Part shown: positions 1-8,147 of the stretch, one piece after another
How the letters are laid out: each line of letters starts with the position of its first letter
How positions within the stretch are numbered: the first letter of the stretch is position 1
From: an uncultured Bacteroidales bacterium
GTDB lineage: Bacteria; Bacteroidota; Bacteroidia; Bacteroidales; Muribaculaceae
NCBI GenBank assembly: GCA_902782465.1
Contig: CACZNH010000025.1
Location: forward strand, 1 to 37,893
Direction: 5' to 3'
DNA: 37,893 nucleotides
Made by a program: the position numbers and the translations under genes
The notes under the pieces: model-generated
What the model saw: the letters and a program-made list of their open reading frames with translations, nothing else
Told to the model about the DNA's origin: nothing
The model's database searches: none

Positions 1-23
1 TTTGCTGAAGTGCCGCCAAGCTT

Positions 24-107
24 CGGGAAATTAAACAAATTATTAAATTAAAATTAATATTATATGTATAATAATAAAAATTTTATAATTAATTTGCTTG
101 ATTTCCC
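24..107. repeat. AT-rich inverted repeat downstream of the 669-aa gene
   Basis: Positions 24-42 and 91-107 form an imperfect inverted repeat (arms begin CGGGAAAT and end ATTTCCCG) around an almost pure A/T loop of about 48 nt. The arms differ at two positions. It sits 3' of the minus-strand gene that ends at 164 and could be a hairpin terminator-like or transposition-derived element. There is no T tract that would make it a standard terminator, and the function is unknown. Confidence 0.4.
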
Positions 108-163
108 GCCCGCAGGGAGGTTATAATCCTTGCAATTGAATTATGACACGGCCGCTTCTTATT

Positions 164-2173
164 TCATCTAGTATTCTGTTGATATTGTCGCAGGTAGAGG
201 ATGGTGGGGAGCAGCAGGGTACCGGTGGTGGCGGTGCCTTCTACCGACAGGCGCAGGGTGCGCATCCTCACGGCCATGGGGGCGGTGGCCAGCGGCTGGT
301 CGATGTCACCCGCCACGGTGATGAGGCTCACGTCACGGTCCTGTGCCATGATGCCCCGCTGCCCCACAACACGCAGCGACAACTCGCCGTGTCCGCTCAC
401 GTGCCACACCACGCGGCCCACGCTGCACGACAGCAGGCTATCCACCGCCACGGGATGCGACTGCCATGCCACAGGCATGACCGCCGACGTTTCCCGCTCC
501 AGGTTCATCACGGTGCCGTCGGCACACACGGCAAGGGCATGGCGCGGGTCGCTGTACAGGCCGACGACAGCGACGGTGCGCTCGCTCAACGTTCCGCCTG
601 GCATCAGCACCAGCGGATGTCCCTGCCGGCGCAGCATCCACAGCTCGCCATGGGTCTCGCACCACGCCAGCGCCGTTGCCGCCACATCGTGCAGGCACAC
701 TTCCAGGTGCGAGCCTTCCAGTCGGCACAGGTGCCCATGTCGTGACACCAGATAAATGGCATTGCGCCCCTCGACGGGAGCCACATTGCCGTCAATCACT
801 GTGCGGTCCACCAGCCGCGCCTCGCCCAGGGTTCCCACCACGCTTTGGGGAATGGCATAGATGCCGTCGTCGGTAAACACATAGACAGGATATCGCCCGA
901 AGCCACCCGAATACAGCGGCCGTGTCACTACTGCCAGCGCCAGCGGTGACGCCCCCTGCACGCGGCGGTGGTGTGCCTCGACCAGGACGTTGCCCGGCTC
1001 ACTGACCACGACATCGCCCTTGCTGGTGCAGCAATACAGGCGTCCGCCGGCACTCGTCGAGGCCACCACCCCGTCGAGGCGGTTCATCGCGCCGACGGCG
1101 GCACACTGTGCATTGGTCAACGTCAGCGGCTCCAACGGTGTGGAGAAGGTATAGTCCGACGCCTGCTCACCGACCGGCGCCGTGGCGACGAGATGCCAAG
1201 GCGAGGAAGCCAACTGCCCCGCGATGGCGGCATCGCTGCGGCGCGACAATCCCATCTCCAGCACATGCTCGCGGGGACCGGTGGTGCGCGTCAGGCAGCG
1301 GTAATCCAGTGAACGGGATGCCGTGAGCAGCTGCGCCTCGTCGGTGGCAAACACATCGATAGCGGCCACCAGCGGCAGCCATTGGGCAGCGATGCCCTGT
1401 TGCACACTGATGTCCAGACTGTAACGCAGCTGCGTCAACGCGGTCTGCTGGATACCCGTGAAGCCGCCACTGTCCGCCTCGACCTGGGCGGTGATGCGGT
1501 TAGCGTTGGCTAGCGTGGCATCACCCACACGCACCGGCTCACTCATCCACAGGTGGGTGCCGTCGTGCAGACGCACCGCCCAGCGCACCAGCATCGGTGC
1601 GGTGTGCAGTCCCTCGGCAGCGGCATCGGCACCCAGGGCATTCCATGCCGAACGCAACATCGCTGCCAGGGCATTGCTGTCGGCATCGGCAAGCGGCGCC
1701 CGCCACTGCGTGTAAGGTGCAACAAAGGTGTAAGGAGCGATATCGGCATGGGCAGTAACCGTATTGATGCCGACACTCAGTTGCGGCACGGCATCAGCAC
1801 CGTCGAGCACCGTCCAGTGGCCTGCATGCTGCGTCAGCACGGTCAGGCCGTCTTGGGTGACTACGGCTACCAGGCCGCCGATGGCGTGAGCGCCTACAAT
1901 GCGGCCGGGCACCATCGTCACCACCGCTCCGTCAATTTTCACCGTTTGCCCCTGGCAGGTCACACGGCTGTCGCCATTCACCAGCAACAGCCTGTCGCCT
2001 GCCGCGATGCTCCCTGCCGTGACAGGCTGTCCCGTCACCTGCAGCGACTGTTCGCGCTGCCTCACGTTGCATGCCAGCGCCGCGGTGCCATTGCGCGCGG
2101 CCTCGCCGTTGGCGGGCGAGGTCATCCCCGCCGGCACAACGTTGATTTCTTTCATGGTTTTGTGTCTTTTCAT
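164..2173 (-). CDS. Hypothetical GC-rich, beta-rich protein of 669 aa (possibly phage-derived)
   Basis: I do not recognise a defined family. The protein has no signal peptide or membrane segment, is rich in Val, Ala, Gly and Thr, and shows many short beta-strand-like stretches with repeated aromatic/Gly turns. An example is VYVFTDDGIYAIPQS in the C-terminal half, a pattern seen in beta-propellers and in tail-accessory or head-completion proteins of tailed phages. The coding strand is much richer in GC than most genes here, which gives rise to several long but unconvincing antisense frames. Start: ATG at 2173, with a second in-frame ATG seven codons later (MKEINVV) that is equally plausible because no ribosome-binding site distinguishes them. 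It appears monocistronic, with an AT-rich 5' region and a divergently oriented neighbourhood. The phage relationship is inference from strand pattern only. Confidence 0.6.
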   Translation of the reverse strand: MKRHKTMKEINVVPAGMTSPANGEAARNGTAALACNVRQREQSLQVTGQPVTAGSIAAGDRLLLVNGDSRVTCQGQTVKIDGAVVTMVPGRIVGAHAIGGLVAVVTQDGLTVLTQHAGHWTVLDGADAVPQLSVGINTVTAHADIAPYTFVAPYTQWRAPLADADSNALAAMLRSAWNALGADAAAEGLHTAPMLVRWAVRLHDGTHLWMSEPVRVGDATLANANRITAQVEADSGGFTGIQQTALTQLRYSLDISVQQGIAAQWLPLVAAIDVFATDEAQLLTASRSLDYRCLTRTTGPREHVLEMGLSRRSDAAIAGQLASSPWHLVATAPVGEQASDYTFSTPLEPLTLTNAQCAAVGAMNRLDGVVASTSAGGRLYCCTSKGDVVVSEPGNVLVEAHHRRVQGASPLALAVVTRPLYSGGFGRYPVYVFTDDGIYAIPQSVVGTLGEARLVDRTVIDGNVAPVEGRNAIYLVSRHGHLCRLEGSHLEVCLHDVAATALAWCETHGELWMLRRQGHPLVLMPGGTLSERTVAVVGLYSDPRHALAVCADGTVMNLERETSAVMPVAWQSHPVAVDSLLSCSVGRVVWHVSGHGELSLRVVGQRGIMAQDRDVSLITVAGDIDQPLATAPMAVRMRTLRLSVEGTATTGTLLLPTILYLRQYQQNTR

Positions 2174-2283
2174 GGTTTATATATTTATTAATATCAATAA
2201 TGTGTAAAGTGGTCAAGTCAACCATCATGCGCAAAGGTACCACCGCCAATTCCCGCCCCACAAGCACAAAAAGCACAAACGAC

Positions 2284-2318
2284 AAAAAAAGCAGAGGCCC
2301 CATTTGGGGGCCTCCGCC
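2284..2318 (-). terminator. Rho-independent terminator of the dockerin-like gene
   Basis: The stem GAGGCCCC/GGGGCCTC (with flanking GC pairs) around loop ATTTG, read on the minus strand, is followed by TTTTTTTG. It lies about 45 nt past the stop at 2360 and is a textbook intrinsic terminator. Confidence 0.85.
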
Positions 2319-2359
2319 TTATAAGGATTGTCATGCGGTGCTAGACCGCTGGTGGTGTT

Positions 2360-4051
2360 TTACTCTTCATCAGGCCATACACCATTCAGGATGAAGTCGA
2401 TCAGCGAAGAGATGTCACCGATGCTTACGGTACCATCGAGGTCGCAGTCAGCAGACTCAGCGGTAACGTTGGGATAATAACCATTCAGGGCGAAGTCGAT
2501 CAGTGCGGAGATGTCACCGATGCTTACGCTACCATCCTGGTCAACATCGCCACGCAGACCCTGCGGCTCAAGAGCGGGAACGGTAATCTCCAGCTCAGCT
2601 ACTTCACTAACATCCTTGCCGTGAACCTGTGCAATAGCCTGTACGAGAACGGTGTAGTCCTCATCCAAGCGAGGCAGGCTGTAGGGAAGCTCCTCAGCAT
2701 ACTCTTCACCAACAACCATCAGCCACTCTGCACCTTCCTCAACCTCGAGGTTAACGAGAACTGCATCGTCGGTTACCTCGTAGGTGATAACGGGAGTAGC
2801 GGTAACACCAAAGATCCAGAAATAGTTATCCTGATCCTTAAAGATCAGCTTGTTGTTCTCGAAGGCAGGATAAGCCACAACACCAGTGCCCTCCTCTGCA
2901 GGCCAACCAATCTTGGAGTAGCTCCAAGCAATCTCATCGGGATTGCAGGTACCGGCATTGCCCTCATCGGTCAGATAAGTGCCGTCATAGGCCCAGTTAT
3001 ATCCGACATAAGAATAACCGTCAAAGCCCTCTGCGCTAAGATCCTCATAAACGCAAGGCTGGAAGGGGAACATCATGTTACCATCATCGTGGATGTACAT
3101 CTCGTTGCCAATGAAGCCAAATCCCCACAAGTTCCAAACAATAGCGGTGGTATCGTCATACTGGTACATGTAAACATCGTTGTCATAGCTACCAGTTTGG
3201 CCATTAGAGGTCATGGTGTAGGAGTGATTGCCATTGGGAGTCATCAGCCAAGTGTCGCGGTAGAGGGGGGTGTACATCTCGGCAATAGTGTCGTAGGTAG
3301 TAGTCGTCTGACCGCTACGGATAACTCTCTTCACCGTATAAGCAAGGTCGAAGAAAGCCCAACCATCCTCGAAGTAGATAGAACCATCGTTATAAACCTT
3401 ACCAGAGATATTTGCTAATTGAGCGTCATCAGAGAGCAAGAAATCCTCATTAACAACAATCATATACTCGGTGGTGTCGTAGATAATAGTGGTTTTATTA
3501 CCACTAACGGTAGTATCACTCCACTGGCCGCCCCAGACAGCACCAGCCAGCATCTCGGCGGTGTTGTTGTCCAAGTCAACGCTGATGATATTGGGAATCT
3601 GCTGGAAGTACATGTAATAGTTGTACTCGTTCTCATTCTCGCCATTCTCAACATCTACATTCCAGCCGCCCTGGTAAACGGGAAGTGTCAAGGCAAATGA
3701 GTCACCCTCTGAATCGTAGCCATAGGTTACACCAAAGAACAAAGGATTGGCATTCAGCAGAGCATCCTCGGTAACACGACGGGGAGCCTTCTTCATCAGC
3801 AGGTTGTCGTTGGGGGTCACGTTCTTCTCCTTGAAGAATTTCTGAACCGACAGACCTTTCTGCATCTGCTGAACCGACGATGACTTCATGACATTAGCCG
3901 TCATCTGCTCGGCCATGGGAGTGGTCTTCATCACCATGTTCTTGACGGGCTTGCCATCATTCATCTTCACATTAGAAGTGTTTACGTGCGGGGTAACTGC
4001 CATGGCAGTCAGACCTGCACACACAAACAAAAGTGCAAAAAACTTCTTCAT
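2360..4051 (-). CDS. Secreted protein with C-terminal dockerin-type repeats
   Basis: 563 aa. The N-terminus MKKFFALLFVCAGLTAMA is a Sec signal peptide, so the protein leaves the cytoplasm. The body (about 60-490) is Asp/Asn/Tyr/Trp-rich, with many YDSEGD-, YNYYMYFQ- and DDGNMMF-like segments that suggest beta structure and exposure outside the cell; I assign no enzymatic family. The last ~65 residues contain two repeats with the dockerin type I calcium-loop pattern (DVDQDGSVSIGDISALIDF, then DCDLDGTVSIGDISSLIDF), the second ending close to the C-terminus. In Bacteroidales such modules are common on solitary secreted proteins and do not prove a cellulosome. The start ATG at 4051 is fixed by the signal peptide. 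It is monocistronic with its own promoter-like element and terminator. Confidence 0.8.
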   Translation of the reverse strand: MKKFFALLFVCAGLTAMAVTPHVNTSNVKMNDGKPVKNMVMKTTPMAEQMTANVMKSSSVQQMQKGLSVQKFFKEKNVTPNDNLLMKKAPRRVTEDALLNANPLFFGVTYGYDSEGDSFALTLPVYQGGWNVDVENGENENEYNYYMYFQQIPNIISVDLDNNTAEMLAGAVWGGQWSDTTVSGNKTTIIYDTTEYMIVVNEDFLLSDDAQLANISGKVYNDGSIYFEDGWAFFDLAYTVKRVIRSGQTTTTYDTIAEMYTPLYRDTWLMTPNGNHSYTMTSNGQTGSYDNDVYMYQYDDTTAIVWNLWGFGFIGNEMYIHDDGNMMFPFQPCVYEDLSAEGFDGYSYVGYNWAYDGTYLTDEGNAGTCNPDEIAWSYSKIGWPAEEGTGVVAYPAFENNKLIFKDQDNYFWIFGVTATPVITYEVTDDAVLVNLEVEEGAEWLMVVGEEYAEELPYSLPRLDEDYTVLVQAIAQVHGKDVSEVAELEITVPALEPQGLRGDVDQDGSVSIGDISALIDFALNGYYPNVTAESADCDLDGTVSIGDISSLIDFILNGVWPDEE

Positions 4052-4183
4052 AAAAATTTAAAGATTTAATGTTAATAAAAGTAAATAAAAGTAGTGTTTT
4101 AATTATACTCAATTCTTGGCTTACAAGCGGCGTCCACGGTATATTGGGGATTAAGCCTGTAAGGTAGTTTTCAAAATATCGCA

Positions 4184-4215
4184 CAAATTTATGTCAATAA
4201 TTTGGATTCTACAAC
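4184..4215 (-). promoter_or_regulatory. Candidate promoter of the dockerin-like gene
   Basis: On the minus strand 4191-4184 reads TAAATTTG, an exact TAnnTTTG -7 element. A GTTG (one mismatch from TTTG) lies 20 nt upstream at 4215-4212. It predicts a leader of about 125 nt before the ATG at 4051. Confidence 0.5.
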
Positions 4216-4303
4216 TTTTTTGAACAAAAAATACACAAATGTTTACAACTTTTTACCCTCCTCATGCCAAAAACCGTTAACGAGGGCAAAAAACGCCCTG
4301 CGG

Positions 4304-4345
4304 AGCCAATGCGGATTATGCGAATTCAACGAATCACACGGATTA
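4304..4345. repeat. REP-like dispersed repeat fragment
   Basis: This fragment contains GCGAATTCAACGAAT, which matches part of the longer elements at 4945-5033 and 6127-6226 in this window. It lies between the DJ-1 stop and the dockerin-gene promoter. Confidence 0.35.
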
Positions 4346-4349
4346 TGAC

Positions 4350-4904
4350 TCATCTCAAGAGCATGCCGGTGGCGACCTCATCGGCCTTGTCGGCGCCCAT
4401 GGTCTGCTGCACGATTGCCAGGGCAAATGCCGTTGCGGCTGCGGGGCCGTTGCCGGTTACCACATGGCCATCGACGGCAACGGGCTGCTGGAGCCAGTTC
4501 ACGCCCTCGACACTGTTCTCCAGACCGGGATAGCACACGGCATCGCGGCCCTGCAGAATTCCCAACGTGCCCAACACCACTGCGGGCGAGGCACAGATGG
4601 CGGCGATGTTGCCCTCGCGCTCGTCCTGGGCCAGCAACGCATCACGCACGCCGTCATGTCCCAGCAGATTGGGGGCACCGGGGATGCCGCCGGGCAGCAC
4701 GAGCCACAGGGCAGCGCTGTAGTCGTTGTCGGCAAACAGGCTGTCGGCCAGCACCTTCACACCATGGGCTCCGGTGACCTCCAGACCAGGGTTAATCGAC
4801 ACCGTCGTCACGGGCATGCCCGCACGACGCAACACATCCACACACGTCATGGCCTCGACTTCCTCAAAGCCGTCAGCCAGAAAAACAAAACTCATCTTCT
4901 CCAT
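4350..4904 (-). CDS. DJ-1/PfpI family protein (YajL/ThiJ-like)
   Basis: 184 aa, the usual length of a single-domain class I glutamine amidotransferase-like DJ-1 protein. DGFEEVEA near residue 11 supplies the conserved acidic residue (Glu17) that contacts the reactive cysteine. Cys104 in AAICASP is the nucleophile at the expected elbow. Known roles in the family include protein/nucleotide deglycase or chaperone activity and oxidative-stress protection; which applies here cannot be read from sequence. There is no signal peptide, so it is cytosolic. The start is ATG 4904; a second ATG at 4895 (MSFVFLADG) aligns better with family N-termini and is a reasonable alternative. It is monocistronic, with a repeat-bearing region upstream. 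Confidence 0.9.
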   Translation of the reverse strand: MEKMSFVFLADGFEEVEAMTCVDVLRRAGMPVTTVSINPGLEVTGAHGVKVLADSLFADNDYSAALWLVLPGGIPGAPNLLGHDGVRDALLAQDEREGNIAAICASPAVVLGTLGILQGRDAVCYPGLENSVEGVNWLQQPVAVDGHVVTGNGPAAATAFALAIVQQTMGADKADEVATGMLLR

Positions 4905-4944
4905 ATCCTTAAATTAAATAAATACACTTATACTCATGCAATTT

Positions 4945-5033
4945 ATAACGCTAATTTCGCTAATTGGACTAATCTCACAAATTATAATAAATAACCATTG
5001 GTGTCATTTGTGAGATTCGCGCAATTCGCAAAA
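4945..5033. repeat. REP-like palindromic intergenic repeat
   Basis: Two half-elements face each other: the left arm contains GGACTAATCTCACAAAT and the right arm ATTTGTGAGATTCGCGCAAT, separated by about 25 A/T-rich nt. Related words recur at 6127-6226 and 4304-4345. Copies sit only between genes. Confidence 0.55.
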
Positions 5034-5138
5034 AAGTCCGCTCGGATGGTTTCCAGGGGTAAAATTAGGGGATTTTAGCGAGAAAAATGGGCTTTTTTGA
5101 AAAAAAACGTCGATTTTTGAAAAAAAAGTGCGATTTTT

Positions 5139-5169
5139 TTTGGTAGTTCAAAAAATAGCAGTACCTTTG
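5139..5169 (+). promoter_or_regulatory. Promoter of tRNA-Val
   Basis: TTTG (5139-5142), a 19-nt spacer and TACCTTTG (5162-5169) match the Bacteroidetes sigma-ABfr consensus exactly. The tRNA 5' end begins 20 nt after the -7 element. Confidence 0.85.
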
Positions 5170-5188
5170 CATCGCTTTTGACGGCAAC

Positions 5189-5266
5189 GGGCAGTTAGCG
5201 CAGTTGGTTCAGAGCATCTGCCTTACAAGCAGAGGGTCGGGGGTTCGAATCCCTCACTGCCCACCA
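5189..5266 (+). tRNA. tRNA-Val (anticodon TAC)
   Basis: The cloverleaf is complete: acceptor GGGCAGT/ACTGCCC, anticodon stem TCTGC/GCAGA with loop CTTACAA (anticodon 5224-5226), T arm GGGTTCGAATCCC, and an encoded CCA at 5264-5266. It is transcribed from its own promoter and ends at the hairpin just downstream. Confidence 0.97.
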
Positions 5267-5272
5267 ACAGAG

Positions 5273-5305
5273 CGGTTCAGCACTCACGTGCTGGACCGTT
5301 TCTTT
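5273..5305 (+). terminator. Terminator after tRNA-Val
   Basis: The stem is GGTTCAGCAC/GTGCTGGACC (one G-U pair) with a TCA-type loop, followed by GTTTCTTTG. It lies seven bases past the tRNA CCA end. Confidence 0.8.
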
Positions 5306-5331
5306 GTATATTACGACAATCCTTATGGGGG

Positions 5332-5444
5332 TTAACGACAAGAAAGACAATGAAAGACTGCATTAATTGAACCCACATGCGAGATAAGGCGTTCTAACAT
5401 CTGATTTCAAAAATAATAGTCATTATTGTCTTTCTTGTCGTTAA
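5332..5444. repeat. MITE-like element, copy 1 (113 bp, terminal inverted repeats)
   Basis: The ends are a 20-bp terminal inverted repeat: TTAACGACAAGAAAGACAAT at 5332 and its exact reverse complement ending at 5444. The right half (5401-5435) is identical to 8101-8135 of copy 2. There is no coding capacity and no clear target-site duplication by eye. It lies between the tRNA-Val terminator and the first outer-membrane barrel gene. Confidence 0.65.
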
Positions 5445-5516
5445 AAATATCCAATAGTCTTTGGGGATTGGGATATTTAGTGTAGTTTTGGGGCCTGATT
5501 GATAACGAGTAAGACA

Positions 5517-6110
5517 ATGAAGACTATCAGACATATCCTTGTTGGCCTAGCGATGGCAGCGGTGGTGCTGCCGGCATGGGGCCAGGTGCGAGTGGGCCTG
5601 CGGGCCGGTGTCACGGTAAACAAGCTGAGCCTGGACCGCGACTTGGTGAGCAGCGACAACCGCGTGGGCTATACCGGCGGCCTGCTGGTGGACCTGAACA
5701 TCCCCGTGGTGGGGCTGGGCATCGAGGCGTCGGCGATGTACACCTATCGCAACAACCGCCTGAGCAGCGAGAACCAAACCTACAAGCGGCACTACATCGA
5801 TATCCCGGTGTATGCCCGCTACAGGCTGACGCTGCCCAAAGTGGAGCGCTACTTCGCCCCTTACGTGTTCACGGGTCCCGACTTTTCCATCCTGTTTAAC
5901 GACAATGCCCCGGTGACCATCAACAACAGCCGCACCTACACGTCGTGGGACGTGGGTGGCGGTGCCGACCTGTTCCAGCACCTGCGGCTATCGGTGTGCT
6001 ACGGCATCGGCATGACCCGCGCGATGGAATTCATCGACCGCGACTACATGGGCAGCGCGGTCGAGGGCAAGGACCGCCACTGGACCATCAGCGCCGCCTG
6101 GCTCTTCTAG
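5517..6110 (+). CDS. Small outer-membrane beta-barrel protein (PorT/OMP_b-brl type)
   Basis: 197 aa. It starts with a signal peptide (MKTIRHILVGLAMAAVVLPA, cleavage after AWGQ), followed by alternating polar/aromatic strands such as VGLRAGVTVN and IEASAMYTYR, and ends in a terminal aromatic residue (ISAAWLF) as expected for Bam-assembled barrels. This fits the PorT-like/outer membrane beta-barrel domain common in Bacteroidetes; no transport substrate is implied. The ATG at 5517 is chosen; an in-frame TTG at 5499 would add six residues that spoil the signal peptide. It precedes a second barrel gene of similar size in the same orientation (174-nt gap holding a repeat), probably a paralogue. Confidence 0.85.
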   Translation: MKTIRHILVGLAMAAVVLPAWGQVRVGLRAGVTVNKLSLDRDLVSSDNRVGYTGGLLVDLNIPVVGLGIEASAMYTYRNNRLSSENQTYKRHYIDIPVYARYRLTLPKVERYFAPYVFTGPDFSILFNDNAPVTINNSRTYTSWDVGGGADLFQHLRLSVCYGIGMTRAMEFIDRDYMGSAVEGKDRHWTISAAWLF

Positions 6111-6126
6111 CCCACTATTTTAAACA

Positions 6127-6226
6127 CTGATTTCACGAACCTTTAGCTCGGCGTAGCCAATTCAACGAATTGCGCGAATATTTTTTATTCGTGAAATTAG
6201 TCTAATTCGCGTATTTCGCATTAAAA
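6127..6226. repeat. REP-like palindromic intergenic repeat
   Basis: The left part has TGATTTCACGAA and AATTCAACGAATTGCGCGAA; the right part has TTCGTGAAATTAGTCTAATT then CGCGTATTTCGCA. Arms ATTTCACGAA/TTCGTGAAAT are inverted. The right part aligns with the reverse complement of the element at 4945. It fills most of the gap between the two barrel genes. Confidence 0.5.
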
Positions 6227-6242
6227 AATGAGATTTATTTTG

Positions 6243-6250
6243 TAATTTTG
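6243..6250 (+). promoter_or_regulatory. Candidate -7 element of second barrel gene
   Basis: TAATTTTG fits TAnnTTTG and lies 34 nt before the ATG at 6285. A convincing TTTG at the -33 distance is not seen. Confidence 0.45.
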
Positions 6251-6284
6251 TGCCCATTATTCAATTAAGGTTAAGACAAAAATC

Positions 6285-6914
6285 ATGAAGATGAAGAAGA
6301 TAACCCTGTTACTGGCGGCAATCGCCGTGTGCTGCGCCACGATGAGCGCCCAGACCACCTCGCGCTGGGGTGTGACCGCCGGTGTGAACATCAACAACGT
6401 GCACTTCAAGCAGTTTGACATCCTGCCCACCTCCACGATGTGCGGCCCGCAGGTGGGCCTCACCAGCGAGATGAACTTTGGCAGCGGCGGTTTCGGCGTG
6501 GACGCCGCACTGCTCTACACCCTGAAGCAGGGCAAGGTGGACTACGGCAGCCGCACGGCATGGTCATCGCTGGGTGCCGGTCGCGAGACAGTGTCGATGC
6601 ACTACATCGACGTGCCCCTGCATCTCAAGTTCAAGTACAACCGCCTGGGCGGCATGGAGGACACGTTCATGCCCCTGGTATATTTTGGCCCGCAGTTCTC
6701 CTTCCTGCCCTACGGCAACCACAGCGACCTGAACAAGTACACGCCTGTGAGCGTGTATCTGGACATGGGCGTGGGCTGCGAGCTGATGCGCCGTGTGCAG
6801 ATCAAGGGCGGATACAATTTCTCCATTGGCCAGTCGTTCCACACCAAGCTGCTGGACGACAACGTTGCCAAGAACCGCACCTGGTACGTCAACGTCACCT
6901 GGTTCCTGAAGTAG
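6285..6914 (+). CDS. Small outer-membrane beta-barrel protein (PorT family)
   Basis: 209 aa with signal peptide MKMKKITLLLAAIAVCCATM (cleavage near SAQ). Strand-like segments RWGVTAGVNINNVHF, FGVDAALLYTLKQG and IDVPLHLKFKY are characteristic of the PorT/outer membrane beta-barrel family, and the protein ends in WFLK. Length and layout parallel the upstream barrel, including the central YIDVPLHLKFKY versus YIDIPVYARYRL motif, so the pair look like paralogues. It is likely monocistronic or weakly coupled to apbE 76 nt downstream. Start: two ATGs at 6285 and 6291; the first is kept, and the signal peptide works with either. Confidence 0.85.
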   Translation: MKMKKITLLLAAIAVCCATMSAQTTSRWGVTAGVNINNVHFKQFDILPTSTMCGPQVGLTSEMNFGSGGFGVDAALLYTLKQGKVDYGSRTAWSSLGAGRETVSMHYIDVPLHLKFKYNRLGGMEDTFMPLVYFGPQFSFLPYGNHSDLNKYTPVSVYLDMGVGCELMRRVQIKGGYNFSIGQSFHTKLLDDNVAKNRTWYVNVTWFLK

Positions 6915-6990
6915 CCCCTTCGCCCCAATGGAGTTGCCCTAACGGGCAAGAAATCCTGCAAATCTCTACAAATCACTGATATTTAAGTTA

Positions 6991-8001
6991 ATGAGGAGAT
7001 ACGTTGCCATACTGATTGCGCTGGCAGTGGCTGTCATCGCGATGTTCTGCTCACGTGACCGCAAGCGGTTTTTCTCGCACGAGGGCGTGGTGTGGACCAC
7101 TGAGTACCATATCACCTACGAGGCGACGCGCGACCTGGGCGACAGCATCCAGCTCATCCTGGGCAACATGGACATGAGCGTGTCGCCCTACAACAAGGCA
7201 TCGCTCATCAGTGCCATCAACGGGAATGCCACGACACGCACCGACGCCTACATCCGACGCCTGATTGATGCCTCGCGCACGGTCAACAACGAGAGCGGCG
7301 GCGCCTTTGACCCGACAGTGATGCCGCTGGTCAACGCCTGGGGCTTCGGCTATAAAAGCGGCACCCTGCCCTCTCGCGCCCAAATCGACAGCATCCTGAC
7401 GTTTGTGGGGATGGACAAGGTGAAACTCAACGGCGACACCCTCGTCAAGAGCGACCCGCGGGTGATGCTCGACTTCTCTTCCATCGCCAAGGGGATGGCG
7501 TGTGACGAAATCGGCCGGATGCTGGCGCGCAATGGCTCCGTCAACTGGCTCGTAGAGATCGGTGGCGAGGTGATGGCAAGCGGGGTGAACAAGCGCGGCA
7601 CGCCGTGGCAGGTGGCTGTCGACATGCCCAACGAGGAGCAGGACGGCGAGGTAAGGCATGAGAACGCCATGACCATCGCCCTGGACAGTGCTGCCGTAGC
7701 CACTAGCGGCAACTACCGCAAGTGGCGCAACGAGGGCGGCAACAAGCTGTCACACATCATCGACCCGCGCACGGGCGACAGCCGCAGCGGCACGCTGCTC
7801 AGCGTCACCATCGTCGCCAGCGACTGTATGACTGCCGACGCATGGGCCACCGCCTGCATGGTGATGGGTGAAAACGAGGTGAAAAAGATGATGCAGCCGC
7901 GTCATGACCTGGGCGTGATGACCATCGCCGCCGACACCGTCACGGGCAGCCTGGTCGTGTGGAGCAACGCCGCCTTTGCCGACCGCATCCAACCCCAATG
8001 A
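6991..8001 (+). CDS. apbE: FAD:protein FMN transferase (ApbE)
   Basis: 336 aa, standard ApbE length. It transfers FMN from FAD to a Thr of flavoproteins such as RnfG or NqrB/NqrC in a Mg-dependent reaction at the periplasmic face. Family motifs are in order: FDPTVMPLVNAWGFG (107-120), DFSSIAKGMACDEIG (161-175, the classic D-x-G-x-x-A-K-G site), EIGGEV (189-194), ATSGNYRKW (237-245), HIIDPRTG (255-262) and DCMTADAWATA (278-288), which carries metal-binding Asp/Thr. The N-terminus has one hydrophobic segment (3-19) followed by Cys20, so it is either a signal anchor or a poor-match lipoprotein (AMFC). It follows the barrel genes and converges on glpR across a MITE-like repeat. No flavinylation substrate gene is nearby. 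Confidence 0.95.
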   Translation: MRRYVAILIALAVAVIAMFCSRDRKRFFSHEGVVWTTEYHITYEATRDLGDSIQLILGNMDMSVSPYNKASLISAINGNATTRTDAYIRRLIDASRTVNNESGGAFDPTVMPLVNAWGFGYKSGTLPSRAQIDSILTFVGMDKVKLNGDTLVKSDPRVMLDFSSIAKGMACDEIGRMLARNGSVNWLVEIGGEVMASGVNKRGTPWQVAVDMPNEEQDGEVRHENAMTIALDSAAVATSGNYRKWRNEGGNKLSHIIDPRTGDSRSGTLLSVTIVASDCMTADAWATACMVMGENEVKKMMQPRHDLGVMTIAADTVTGSLVVWSNAAFADRIQPQ

Positions 8002-8026
8002 CCTCACGCTTAGACACTAAGTTTTT

Positions 8027-8146
8027 TAAACGACAAGAAAGACAAGAAAGACAAGAAATACAAATTATTTGAAATCAGGAGTAAGACAACGCGAAAACAC
8101 CTGATTTCAAAAATAATAGTCATTATTGTCTTTCTGGTCGTTAAAT
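8027..8146. repeat. MITE-like element, copy 2 (about 120 bp)
   Basis: The left end TTAAACGACAAGAAAGACAA and the right end, complementary to TTAACGACCAGAAAGACAAT, form terminal inverted repeats. The left end also carries three tandem GACAAGAAA units. An inner inverted pair TTTGAAATCAGG/CCTGATTTCAAA (8069-8079, 8100-8110) nests inside. 8101-8135 is identical to 5401-5435. It sits between the convergent genes apbE and glpR and touches the glpR stop codon, so it may act as their shared transcript end. Confidence 0.65.
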
Positions 8147-8147
8147 T

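Noticed and set aside
4289-4303. Third copy of the CGCCCTGCGG motif seen in modules A and B
   Set aside because: Only about 13 nt match and none of the other blocks are present; likely chance.
5499-5516. TTG start for the first barrel protein (and TTG starts for miaA at 19087 and bcp at 21791)
   Set aside because: In each case an ATG a few codons downstream gives a better signal peptide or a better family N-terminus.
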